DNA from: Aspidiotus rigidus
Lineage: Eukaryota; Arthropoda; Insecta; Hemiptera; Diaspididae
NCBI GenBank assembly: GCA_035079385.1
Contig: JAVHKY010000068.1
Coordinates: 620,001-684,000 of the forward strand
DNA: 64,000 bases
Direction of reading: 5' to 3'
Made by a program: the position numbers and the translations under genes. The notes under the pieces were generated by a model. That model was not told the origin of the DNA and did no database searches. It was given only the letters and a program-made list of their open reading frames with translations. Positions 37,449 to 47,895 of this stretch are shown piece after piece (the stretch's first letter is position 1; the number at the start of each line of letters is the position of its first letter).

Positions 37449-39086
37449 TTCGAGTAAAATGTAAGCGGTATTTAAAATTGATTTATGACTAACGGATGGG
37501 AAAACAATGGAGGAATAGAGAAGCTCCTTCTCACGGTTGTGCTCCTTGACAGTATTTTTTAGCTTACCTAGTATGAATCTAGTGTCCTGTATGTTCGCGA
37601 GACTCACGGCTTCTCAATTCACCAGTTTAGGGAGATTCCCGTACTAAGATCATCAGTACTTGCCACTGCCAGGGCGGCGTTCTCTCCCTTTTCGGGTGCA
37701 CTCAACCGTCCACCGATTTCTTGAGTTACCGTCCTAAAAGATCACGTACAGCTGTGTGTGATGCAAAGTCCCGTACGTGTGTACGTTAACGTGGTACAGC
37801 GTTTGAGGCAATCGGCCTATCTTTTCGCGAGGCTATGACCCGTACTTGTCTTCTCTGAAGAAGTAATAGCAGGCAAGAATCGAATCAGATAGGCATGCTA
37901 AAATTGAAATGAAAAGTTCAAGTAAAATGTGAGTAGTATTTAAAATTGACTTATGACCAACGGATGGGAAAGCAAAAGAGGAATTGAGAAGTTCATTCTC
38001 ACGGTTGTACTCCTTGACCAGTATTTCTTAGCTTACCTAGTATGAATCTAGTGTCCTGTATGTTCGGATAACTTACTGACGGGCTCATTCTTACCCTCCT
38101 ACAGGTATAATTTAGTGTCTGGGAGTATACTTTATGTTAAGCTGATGAACTCACTCGCTCCGTGACGTCTCTAATCCAGATCCTCTCTAAAATAGACACC
38201 TCAGCGGGCTTTGGCCCAATGAGCTCGCCCACGAGACTCACGGCGTCTCAATTCACCAGTTTAGGGAGATTCCCGTACTAAGATCATCAGTACTTGCCAC
38301 TGCCAGGGCGGCGTTCTCTCCCTTTTCGGGTGCACTCGACCGTCCACCGGTTTCTTGAGTTACCGTCCTAAAAGATCACGTACGGCTGTGCGTGATGCAC
38401 AGTCTCCCCTTTCTACCTCGCACATGTGTACGTCAACTTGGTACAGCGTTTGAGGCAATCGGCCTATTTTTTCTCGAGGCTACGACCCGTACTTGTCTTC
38501 TCTGAAGAAGTAATAGCAGGCAAGAATCGAATCTGATAGGCATGCTAAAATTGGAATGAAAAGTTCAAGTAAAATGTAAGTGGTATTTAAAATTGACTCA
38601 TGGGAAAGCAAAAGAGGAATTGAGAAGCTCATTCTCACGGTTGTACTCCTTGACCAGCATTTTTTAGCTTATCTAGCATGAATCTAGTGTCCTGTATGTT
38701 CGGCCAACTTACTGACGGGCTCATTCTTACCCTCCTACAGGTATAATTTAGTGTCTGTGAGTATACTGTATGTTAAACTGATGAACTCACTCGCTCCGTG
38801 ACGTCCCTAATCCAGATCCTCTCTAAAATAGACACCTCAGCGGGCTTTGGCCCAATGAGCTCGCCCAAGAGACTCACGGCTTCTCAATTCACCAGTTTAG
38901 GGAGATTCCCGTACTAAGATCATCAGTACTTGCCACTGCCAGGGCGGCGTTCTCTCCCTTTTCGGGTGCACTCGACCGTCCACCGGTTTCTTGAGTTACC
39001 GTCCTAAGGCTAAGGCCCGTACTCTGAGGGAGTAATAGCACGCAAGAATCGAATCTGATAGGCATGCTAAAATTGAAACGAAAAGA
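37449..39086. repeat. Three tandem units carrying phenoloxidase exon 1 pieces
   Basis: Units run at about 37449-37917, 37918-38565 and 38566-39086, each starting with the end of intron 1 and part of exon 1 (AAGTAAAATGT, AAAATTGACTTATG, CCAACGGATGGGAA). This is followed by an unrelated block (CTTCTCAATTCACCAG ... GGCGGCGTTCTCTCCC) that I do not recognise. Units 2 and 3 contain an extra segment of about 170 bp (GACGGGCTCATTCTTACC ... GCCCAATGAGCTCGCCC). The last, shortened exon 1 of the paralogue follows at about 39087-39165. Confidence 0.8.
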
Positions 39087-39227
39087 TTAAGTAAAATGTA
39101 ACCGGTATATAAAATTGACTTACATTCAACGGGGTCGACGTTTTCGATGACACGTTAATGCGCTTTGGGGGATCTTCTAAACCTAAATAAAAAGAATTTT
39201 TGATTAGTTGTCAGTAGGTACATACTT

Positions 39228-39527
39228 ATATTCGCGAATAAAAGCAGAGGAGGCGCCCTCTAGATTTACTATGGCGGCAGAAGCTTGCAAATAAAGTGAT
39301 GAAGTGGAAAAAGTATCCTAAAACATCTAAAATTACATTCATCTAAAAGAATATTGAAAGGGCAACAAGTTTTGTTTCTTCTATTTTTCATGAAAAACAA
39401 TTTGAAATAGCGAAATTACAATTTTGTTAGTATGTTGTGTTATGGTGGAAAACACCGTTCGATCCCTTTTTTGGCAGTAAAATTAGCGCTCCTAGCGAGA
39501 TCTTTATCTGCGAATATCATATTCAAC
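39228..39527. mobile_element. Probable MITE in the paralogue's 5' flank
   Basis: Ends ATATTCGC and GCGAATAT are perfect 8-bp inverted repeats with further imperfect matching inwards (GAATAAA.., GGAGGCGC against GGAGCGC). The insertion is absent from the equivalent place upstream of the intact gene (about 52330-52345), where the flanking sequences are joined. Confidence 0.5.
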
Positions 39528-39610
39528 AGTTCAACATGCCCTACAAGATCAGTGTTTTGATTATTCGGGCCGGACCGTGCTAGCGTCGCGCTGCATTTTT
39601 GACGAGCAGG

Positions 39611-39831
39611 GAGGAATTGAAAACGGGAGCTAAACTATGGCGACATATGGGGAAAAATGAAAAAATGAAAATAACACTCGAATGAAGCAGATTAATTAGT
39701 TTCCGGACATCCCATAAAAGATGTTCACAAATAAAAGTTCTACATATTACATAAGATGACAATATCTTCAATTCCGCTTCATTTTTCTCTCATATACCGC
39801 CATAGTTTAACTCCCGCTTTCAATTTCCGCA
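39611..39831. mobile_element. Foldback element with about 50-bp arms
   Basis: The left arm (39611-39662) contains GAAAACGGGAGCTAAACTATGG, and the right arm (about 39776-39831) is its complement with few differences (CCATAGTTTAACTCCCGC). The central part is AT-rich and non-coding. It has no counterpart next to the intact gene. Confidence 0.8.
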
Positions 39832-40035
39832 AAAATACCATTTTAGGTAAACAAATCACGCGCATAATATTAGCGATTAATACACTAGAACGATAAGTAC
39901 GTAAGCACTGGATGCTCAAAAACGGTGTAGTATTACGCAGTTCCACGTCTCACTACAACAACATGTAATTAAATATACCGCGCACACTGTGTGCCGCTAA
40001 ACGTCTGGTTTCAACATTGTACTGATCGGCCGTAC

Positions 40036-40264
40036 TCAAACTTTTCAGAATTTCTCCAAGAATATTGTCTTAATCGAAAATCTGAAGAGAAGATAATTTA
40101 TTCCCCTGGTAATTTCTGATTTTTTGAAGTCATTTTCAAAAAAAAAAAAGAAAAAAAAATCCAACTGTATCACTATTGGATAGGAAATTACAAGGGGAAT
40201 AAATTTTCTTCTGTTCAAATTTTTGATGAAAGCTATATTCTTTGAGAAATTTTGAAAAGTTTGA
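40036..40264. mobile_element. Foldback element with about 85-bp arms
   Basis: The left arm (40036-40120) and right arm (about 40182-40264) are complementary over nearly their whole length, starting TCAAACTTTTCA and including AATTTATTCCCC. The loop is an A-rich run. With such arms the transcript would form a long hairpin. Confidence 0.85.
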
Positions 40265-40663
40265 TCCCAGTCCCACCCTATAAAGCGCAATGTTAGAGTG
40301 AAACTTGTAACGCCAGTAAGCGGGGCATGTTGGAAACGTGTCTAAAATGTTGCTATTTTTATTTGGCGGTATGCATACGAGTGCCCGAGTGCCCGTACTT
40401 GTTGTTCTAGTGTACTATAGTTTCAGCGGTCGAGAGAGGAGAAAATATTCACAAGGTCGGGGGTGCGGCGTTTGTATTCTTCTTTCTTCGATCGAAAGAC
40501 AGATAAATACACGAGTAGTAACGTGGTAAATAGGCCTATAAGGAAATTAACTGAGCATATCAAATTTCTATAAGTCTAGAAGTTTATACGGGAAAAGAAA
40601 ATTACTTGCAATCAGAAAGACAGCTTAATTTTCTACAAAAAGAAAAACGAAAAAACAATGCAG

Positions 40664-40716
40664 ATTCAGTCGACGTTTTGAAGCACCTTGCATCATCTTC
40701 AGCAACAGAACTGAAT
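40664..40716 (-). ncRNA. Hammerhead-like motif downstream of a PLE fragment
   Basis: On the minus strand: stem I ATTCAGT (40716-40710) and ACTGAAT (40670-40664), core box CTGAAGA (fits CUGANGA exactly), stem II GATGCA-AGG-TGCTTC with one mismatch, then AAA instead of GAA, and ACGTC (self-complementary ACGT, then C). It lies about 200 bp after the PLE endonuclease fragment on the same strand. The G12-to-A change probably inactivates it. Confidence 0.5.
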
Positions 40717-40891
40717 GTAGAAGATAAAAATAACGTGAAGAAAAACAGGTCGAGGGTCATCACCTCGATGTGATAGTCATCGGATACGCATTAAAGATAA
40801 GAAGCACGTGTCTCTTTTAAAATTGATCGTATTTCCATCTTTCGTTATACTGACGACCTCTGAAATCTTATTTTTCTTATAGTTGTTTTCT

Positions 40892-41128
40892 CTACTTAAA
40901 ATCACTATCTTGGCAAAGTAAAATTGATGGCCGTGTTAAGAAAGTGGGAAGTTGAAGCAGTATGATCATTACAATCCTTGACGTCACTTTTATGTTGGTT
41001 GATTCGACATATTTAAGTAACTGGCTGGTTTTTCCAACATAAGTGCTAGAGCAGCAGGATGAAGGGACAAAGTAGACAACACAAGACCCCAGTCCTGTTC
41101 TTGAAGATGATACGTGATGCATCGAAAC
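40892..41128 (-). pseudogene. Fragment of a second-lineage PLE endonuclease
   Basis: The minus strand reads RTGLGSCVVYFVPSSC, then STYVGKTSQLLKY. A frameshift follows, and after it NQHKSDVKDCNDHTASTSHFLNTAINFTLPR. This is the GIY-YIG endonuclease region of a Penelope-like element of a lineage different from PLE-1/2 (YVGKT instead of YIGET). It is only about 80 codons long. The hammerhead-like motif at 40664-40716 follows it in the expected 3' position. Confidence 0.65.
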
Positions 41129-41680
41129 ATCGGACTAAATCTACATTGTGTTATCATTTCTTCTTTTAAAGGAAAAGAAACCCGTCATAAGTATCTTCCG
41201 ACTGCAGTAGTGGATTGAGAATACATAATAGTACAAAATAATATGTGTTGAAAGTTGTACGTAGCACTCATGCTGCAGATATATGAGAAATATGTACCTA
41301 TTGCATTTTACCCTGGCCGCAGGCGTTATACTCGCTTTTCGTGACACTCTGGGCTGCAAAGAGAGATCTCCATTAATAGTAACACCTTAGACCATCTAGT
41401 ATATAGACTGGCAATCATGATACAAACAACGTGGGAACATTGTAGGGTTTATAAATCGGGGTAGGTTGGTGTGACAAAGCTTACTCGTACATTCTCTTGC
41501 CTCGCGTATACAGAACTGTCCACATAAAACCTTACTGACTTACAGTAAGCCTCCTATGTTGCAATGAATGATAATGCCACTTACACATCAGGCTATCGGT
41601 GGTCTATATACTAAATGGTCTAAGAGTGACACTTCCATTGGCATCCTTCTGTTCCTTCTTAGAGGCAATTTTAGCAAAGT

Positions 41681-41819
41681 AGTATATTGAAAGAAAAATA
41701 GGATACAGACATGCACTAATTTTTCCTGATGCTGAACCAGTTGATATACGGTTCGAAACCGGTCGTGTAATAAAAATTAGTGCATGTCTGTACTTACCGT
41801 ATTTTTCTTTCAATATACT
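41681..41819 (+). ncRNA. Long hairpin with hammerhead-like core
   Basis: Arms of about 45 bases (41681-41724 and 41772-41819; both include GACATGCACTAATTTTT or its complement) form a long stem I. The enclosed bases follow hammerhead order: CTGATGC, T, stem II GAACC-loop-GGTTC, GAA, then self-complementary ACCGGT, then C. Only the last base of the core box (A9 to C) deviates. Alternatively it is simply a foldback element whose loop resembles the motif. Confidence 0.5.
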
Positions 41820-41936
41820 CGTAATGGCGTGCAACGTTGAGCACACAATTTCAATTATTTAGCAAAGTAGGCCAGGTTAGGTTAGTGAGGCAATAAAGTC
41901 AATTAAATCATAGTGGGTACGAGCTATTGGTGTTTA

Positions 41937-41993
41937 ATTAGTAGAGGTACAAGCACGTAAGTTACGTGCTTTACGTGCTTGCCCTCTACTAAT
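41937..41993. repeat. 57-bp near-perfect palindrome
   Basis: ATTAGTAGAGG and CAAGCACGTAA on the left are mirrored by TTACGTGCTTG and CCTCTACTAAT on the right, with a short spacer that itself contains TTACGTGC. The 11-mer GTTAGTGAGGC occurs on both sides (41881-41891 and 42000-42010), perhaps as a footprint of an insertion. Confidence 0.8.
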
Positions 41994-42255
41994 GAAAAAG
42001 TTAGTGAGGCGATCTCCAAATTGTTGGACAGTTATAGCAAGTTTGGAATAGGCTTTGAACAAAGGATTTACAGGGTACATAAAGGAGTTTGAGTACTTCT
42101 TGGAGTTAAGAGTAAACTTGGATTTCAGGAGGCTCACAGAGTTTTTCACAAGGTTGACCTTCGATTTCGTTGAACTTGATGGCAAGGAGGGCTCAGGACT
42201 ACATAATTCATAGGCATTGTGAGTTTGGTCGAGGAATGTTTATAGGTCTTAGGAT

Positions 42256-42573
42256 TTACCAATCAAACAACGATAGATCATAAAAAGAAATAAATTCAAA
42301 TTTACCTGGAAATCCTTCAAACTTGGCAGTTGATTGTTGGTTGGATCCAGGTGAGAAGAATTGGCAGTTCCTTGGACAATTGGCTGTGTGCTTTTCCCGA
42401 GCTTCACCTTCCAGTTTCTTGAGTTTTTTGGTGGACATTTTTGTATTGTTGATTTCAGTTCCGTTGTTGAAGTTGGCGACTATTTCCATGATGACATCCA
42501 AAGTGGGTGATTGAAGTTGGCAGAGGTTGATCCAATTGGTTCCTATTCCCACGATCCCTAAGCGTTCGTTCAC
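42256..42573 (-). other. Possible exon of an unrecognised gene
   Basis: A 105-codon minus-strand frame rich in Asn, Lys and Thr runs into a GT-containing donor-like site (FEGFPG, then GTAAAT). The first third (INLCQLQSPTLDVIMEI) overlaps the edge of the 357-bp repeats, whose units repeat that piece. Another frame (42185-41934, SKFTLNSKKYSNSFMYPVNPLF) follows. I do not recognise either. They may be remnants of one gene. Confidence 0.2.
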
Positions 42574-43570
42574 CAGTCTCTATCTATGTACAATGATAGG
42601 ACCGTTGGTTACCAGTATTGTTTTTCGATAGAACGTTGCTGCTTCCGACGACAGACCAACGCAAACAATACCGTCTTTATCAGTTTTTTTTAGGAAGGAG
42701 GGCTGTCTCCTTTTCGTACTGTGGTTGTACCCAATCTCTGGAATTTTACCAAATGTTCAAGAACAGATGGCGACTTGTACCGGTTGTACAGCGAGATTGT
42801 TAATTTTACCGAATCCTTTTAGCAAAAGAGATCCGTATATTTCCATGATGACATCCAAAGTGGCTCGTTGAAGTTGGCATTGGTTGACCTAATCAGTTCC
42901 TATTCCTACAATCCCTAAGCGTTCGTTCACCAGTCTCTATCTATGTGCAATGATAGGACCGTTGATTACCAGTATTGTTTTCCGATAGAACGTTGCTGCT
43001 TCCGACGACAGACCAACGCAAACAATACCGTCTTTATCAGTTTTTTTTAGGAAGGAGGGCTGTCTCCTTTTCGTACTGTGGTTGTACCCAATCTCTGGAA
43101 TTTTACCAAATGTTCAAGAACAGATGGCGACTTGTACCGGTTGTACAGCGAGATTGTTAATTTTACCGAATCCTTTTAGCAAAAGAGATCCGTATATTTC
43201 CATGACGACATCCAAAGTGGCTCGTTGAAGTTGGCATTGGTTGACCTAATCAGTTCCTATTCCTACGATCCCTAAGCGTTCGTTCACCAGTCTCTATCTA
43301 TGTGCAATGATAGGACCGTTGGTTACCAGTATTGTTTTCCGATAGAACGTTGCTGCTTCCGACGACAGACCAACGCAAACAATACCGTCTTTATCAGTTT
43401 TTTTTAGGAAGGAGGGCTGTCTCCTTTTCGTACTGTGGTTGTACCCAATCTCTGGAATTTTACCAAATGTTCAAGAACAGATGGCGACTTGTACCGGTTG
43501 TACAGCGAGATTGTTAATTTTACCGAATCCTTTTAGCAAAAGAGATCCGTATATTTCCATGACGACATCC
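42482..43570. repeat. Three tandem 357-bp units
   Basis: Units start with ATTTCCATGATGACATCC at about 42482, 42839, 43196 and again (partial) 43553, almost identical to each other. Each contains the same 61-codon plus-strand frame starting at 42618, 42975 and 43332. This is a product of the repeat and shows no known domain. Very low divergence suggests recent amplification. Confidence 0.9.
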
Positions 43571-43614
43571 AAAGTGGGTGATTGAAGTTGGCAGCAGTTG
43601 ACTGGAATGTTTAA

Positions 43615-44015
43615 AGATGCCCCCCGGAAATGTCAACGAAGAGTACTTGAGTCATCTTGTTGAGAGCTGATGCTTTATAGGTAGCCAATTTCTCTTCAAG
43701 ATAGTACAGGTCTTCCCAATGCGCTAGAATCATCTTACGATCCACAGCGCTGCAGTTCTCGTCGAGAGCTGATGCTTCATAGGTAGCCAATCTCTCTTCA
43801 GTCCGTCAAGTTTAAAGTGCCCCCTGGAAATGTCAACAAAGAGTACTTGAGTCATCTTGTTGAGAGCTGATGCTTTATAGGTAGCCAATTTCTCTTCAAG
43901 ATAGTACAGGTCTTCCCAATGCGCTAGAATCATCTTACAATCCACAGCGCTGCAGTTCTCGTCGAGAGCTGATGCTTTATAGGTAGCCAATCTCTCTTCA
44001 GTCTGTCAAGTTCTT
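43615..44015 (-). pseudogene. Two 200-bp tandem units, possible prefoldin-like remnant
   Basis: Two units of about 200 bp (43631 and 43831 have the same TGTCAAC(G/A)AAGAGTACTTGAG) each encode on the minus strand HWEDLYYLEEKLATYKASAL and KMTQVLFVDIS. The order W..LYYLEEKLATY...KMTQVLF resembles the N-terminal coiled coil and beta region of unconventional prefoldin URI proteins, but this is only a resemblance. Since 200 is not a multiple of three, the frame shifts between units and no full protein is possible. Confidence 0.3.
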
Positions 44016-44431
44016 CCCTATTTGCGCGAGAGTGATGTTACGATGCAAGAACCAACGGTACACTGATTGTAAAGAGCGCACTTTCGCAGTATAAATACTT
44101 ATAAAACTTATCATGCTTGAATATGAAGAGATAACTTTGATAAATTCTAAGAACAAATCAATAGAACGTTGAGCGAACTCCTCGCTGACGTTTATCCGCC
44201 AGAACGTAATACGAGAGAAAGAGAAAAATAAAAATACCCATACGCGTCAGGTTGCCGTCAGTATTCTTCTTTTGCTGATTAGAAGGTAAATGAATGCATG
44301 ATTGATAACGTGGTCAACATCAGACAATTAATTTAGAATAATATGAAACCTCTATAAGTTCCTACCAACTACAAAATTCAATTGTGAGTAGTACGGCTAC
44401 TTCTAATAGCACAAAATAATAGGCCTATCTA

Positions 44432-45173
44432 TCTAATATACTCGTATAGGTACTGAAACTGCTTCTCGGTAGGCGCGTTGTTTGACCAACCGTTTAGAGG
44501 CGTTGAGCGGCGCAGTTTTAAAACTTAAATTATCGTGATAACTCGAGTTCTATTCATTTTTATGAAAAATTGAAGAGAACAAAAATTGTAGCCCCTGTAA
44601 TTTCCTTTCATAATGAGCCCAATCCCAGATTTTTAGAAGGAAATTTAGGAACTATTGGTATTTTGACTAATGCGTATTCAATATCATTATGTGTACATAG
44701 AGAGAGCTTAAACCGGTTGCTCTGGATGAATCTATAGAGACTACTATTCAAGTTTTACGTATCCAATTTTTGATTTTAAAAGGAGACGTTTATGTAAAGT
44801 AATTTCTTGAAAATTCGCTCTTCTTTTGTAATAGGAGTAACTATAATACATCAGGTAAATATCGTCGTCAGACCTTGAACCACCTAATAAAAGGTACCGA
44901 AGAATTGGGAAAATTACATCCGGTGTCTCATACAGGAAATGACTGAGTGTGTCTCATGTCTCTATGCAGACTGATGTAATTTTTCAGGGGTATGGCAGGC
45001 TTTTTACCTACTGTCCATCCACTTTCTTAATCATGGTAAAATATTGATGAGTTGGTCCGCTTTTTGCTGCAATACAGCCCTTACGTGTCGAGTCAGTTCT
45101 TACCGTTAAAATTGAAATATTTACAAAATGTAGATATCTATTCAACACACAGCTGGTGGCCAGGCGCCGCTAG
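44432..45173 (+). mobile_element. Short non-autonomous Helitron
   Basis: It starts TCTAATATACTCG after an A, ends GGCGCCGCTAG before a T, and is closely related over most of its length to the Helitron at 3718-5248 (GTTGAGCGGCGCAGTT, TGATAACTCGAGTT, CACACAGCTGG(T/C)GG near the end). It has no Rep/helicase. The pre-terminal palindrome is reduced to GGCGCC. Confidence 0.75.
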
Positions 45174-45189
45174 TGTCTTAACGATATCA

Positions 45190-46540
45190 AAAATGAATAT
45201 TTTTCCTGTAATCGCTGTTTAATCAACAAACAACGAACGTCGAATGAGTTTTATGTGCTAGTAGTTCTGCATAGCACTTATGCTGCAAATATATAAGAAA
45301 TATGTGTTGCACAGTACTGTGGCTGCAGGCATTATATTCGCCTTCCATGACATGGGCCCAGAGGTTTCCAGCTTTTTGCATTTTCAATGATAGTGTACTA
45401 GGCTATATTAGGTTTAAATAAGGCTGATTGTACACCAATACTACGCTGTACTAATACTATACTTTGGCTTAGCACTAGTTGATACTAGGCTTCTCCCTCC
45501 TTTCCGTGGATGGACTTGGGATCCTCGACCTAATTCAGAAATCTGCAAATCCAAAGAAGAAAGAGAGTGAGTTACTAATTAGAAGTCCCTCTCCTATCAT
45601 ATATAGCTCGCGAGTCAAAATTTTTCCAAGTCCCATTCCTATTACATTCTTATAGTTTGAGAGGGGGAATTTTTCCAAGTCTCCTTTGAAAATAGGTCCA
45701 GATCACTGATGACATCCAAGTTCATACTAGTTTTATAGTAGGTCTAGGCCTCCTTCAGACTAGCTTTATACTAGGTCTAGGCTTGCTTGAATTCTCAATC
45801 CAAAACCAATTTGACTCATAAAAGAGGTCCCTGCGTCTCTCGTTTAACTTCGTCTTTCTAAGTCCCATTCCAATTGTATATAGCTCGAGAGTCGACATTT
45901 TTTCAAGTCCTCTCCTGTAATATATTGCTGAAGGGTCAAAATTTTGTTAATACCCCCTCCTATCATATATAGCTCAAGGGTTAACATTTTTCCAAGTTCC
46001 CCCTCCCTCTCCATGACGTCATCAACCTCGCTCGCACCCGCGCTCGCGGACAAAAATTTCCTGAATGTACCCCCAATAAAAGAGATAGCAGGTTCCCGAC
46101 TAATATTAGAAAAGACCTGAAAAAGTCACATAAAAGTGTCACGGTATTTTGTCACGTTGTCACGCTTGATGATATTATCAGAGACCTTGTTTTACTTTAG
46201 GGACTTGGGAAAATTTCGGTTCGCTACTTTGAGACCTGTATCCTTTACCACCATAACACTAGGCCTACTGGGCTATTCTTTGCCTGACACACAATGTACT
46301 AGGGGTTTTATATTCTGTATGTTCGGCTACTTAGGTCAACCTACCTCCTTAAATCATCACGGTCTTTTGTCACGATCGATGACGTCATCAGCAGGGATCT
46401 CAAGAGATTTACTGAATAAATCATGAGATCAGTTTCAAGAAATGGAGCAAGATTTATGCGGTAAGCTACTTCTATTACGTCTTTATAGATGAGAAAATAG
46501 ACTTTTCAGTTGAGAAGGATATTCAAATGTGGAATTTTAA
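45190..46540. repeat. Mixed repeat block, no gene
   Basis: The left part (45258-45360) repeats a piece of 41256-41345 (TAGCAC TTATGCTGCA.., GCAGGCATTATATTCGCC). About 45390-45800 is the CTAGTATAAA/CTAGGCCTA repeat family seen near 10-12 kb. The rest has repeated TTTTTCCAAGTCCC motifs (45626, 45671, 45900, 45986). No frame is convincing. Confidence 0.55.
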
Positions 46541-46551
46541 AAAACGTGTGC

Positions 46552-46552
<1 letters not shown>

Positions 46553-46603
<51 letters not shown>
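46553..46603. repeat. (TA)n microsatellite
   Basis: About 25 uninterrupted TA units. Confidence 0.95.
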
Positions 46604-46605
<2 letters not shown>

Positions 46606-46699
46606 CTGTCATAGCTGAAAATGAATTTGAAAAGAAAGACTGTAAAACTCCGATGAAAAAAATAAACCAAGTTTTCTATGCACGTAATTTACATTTATC

Positions 46700-47895
46700 C
46701 TTAGTTGACAATAAGATCCCAAGTAAATATTATTATAATTTCTTAATCTTAATATGCTAGAGCACAATCGTACTCGTATGTATAAATTAAGCTTAAGTAT
46801 AGGTACCTAAATAATTATAATAATTAAGTACACGTTTGATTATCCGACTAAACCACCATTTTGGCTATCTAAGAATCCATAGAATATTCTGTTTAGCTGG
46901 TTCTATTTTCACAAAAGTTAAGCCTCATTCTATGTGATGAGAATATTTCGGGTATTGGGGTTTAAACCTACACTAGAGAGCGCTACTGAAAGAGTGAATC
47001 AGAGAATTTATGTACGTTCATACATTGATTTTCAATCAACTGTTATTTTTTCAATATTATCATTTATTGATACAATTTTTTTTTTGTATTTAATGTTGAT
47101 GATACAGACTACAAAATTTATGCTTGTATTTGCTTTAAAAAACGATATCCTATTAATTATGGTACGTGAAATTTCTTCATTTAAAAAGCATTGTACGAAA
47201 GGGTGAATATCGTTAGGGCTACCAACTCCCCAACTCTAAGTTTGAATCCCAATAACAGTAAAATTTAAGAGAGCTTATAACGAACAGGATACAGCTTTTC
47301 AGCATTAAATAACTGGAGAATTAATTAATGGTGAGGAAAATAATCATCATGAAAATTAGAAAAATTTAGTAAAGTCAGGTTCTAGAACGTTCAAAAATAA
47401 GGTTCATCATGCAATTCAAGTACCTCCACCGAACACCTAACTTCCGAAACGAGTGAATAACAGCTATTGGGAGACAGCTCTTATGCAAAGATAGAAAGTT
47501 CTCATCATGGTTGCTCTGACACCATCCCTCCAAATCAATAAAAAAAAGATCCCTCTCCCGTAAGTACAATTTTTTTGTTTCAATTTTTACACCCATGAAA
47601 ACCTACCGACTAAATCAATCTGCAATTTATATAATGATTGAGAGAGAAAGCGATTCCTAAGATGAGGAAGAAAGAATTTTTATTTTGAATTAAAGAAGAG
47701 AACCTCTTCAGGTGGCGGATAATCGAGAAAGTGCAAAGAATCTAATAATTTTTACCATTGTTGGTGACGGAGAGCTCTTGAGTAAATTTCATGCAAATAT
47801 CGATATTTTTTTTAGATTAACAATAATGGCTCAATCAATTTCTTATGAACGTATTTTTATCCGACCTCGAGAAAAAATTCTCGCTCGTCAAAGAA
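46700..47895. repeat. 3' flank of the intact gene, duplicated at 32.9-33.7 kb
   Basis: Counterpart of 32850-33709. Shared blocks at about 46708, 47311 and 47383-47450 (CAAGTACCTCCAC) keep their order and spacing roughly. I see no further coding sequence; short frames here have no domain. Confidence 0.6.

Larger units (their letters stand above)
33710..39165 (-). pseudogene. Prophenoloxidase-like paralogue, broken
   Basis: This is a second copy of the gene at 47896-52260, with introns. Exon equivalents lie at 36862-37045 (exon 2), 36572-36778 (3), 36266-36477 (4, copper A), about 36041-36191 (5), about 35859-35963 (6), 35557-35772 (7, copper B), 35342-35476 (8), about 35166-35275 (part of 9) and about 33710-33935 (12). 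Lesions: the start ATG is GTG and exon 1 is shortened; the exon 2 acceptor CAG is CAA; a 3-bp change in exon 8 creates an in-frame TAA after QRYI; exon 9 is cut off; exons 10 and 11 are absent; exon 12 has a 4-bp insertion that shifts the frame. Exons 3-8 remain nearly identical to the intact gene, introns included. Confidence 0.9.

Noticed and set aside
41105..41125. Another hammerhead-like TGATGCATCGAAACATC
   Set aside because: It lies inside the endonuclease coding fragment, has no room for stem II and lacks a proper core box.
42618..43517. Three identical 61-codon plus-strand frames
   Set aside because: They are produced by the 357-bp repeat and have no domain or codon bias; the repeat itself is the real feature.
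46527..46760. Open frame through the TA microsatellite
   Set aside because: Its alternating Tyr/Ile run is simply the translation of (TA)n.
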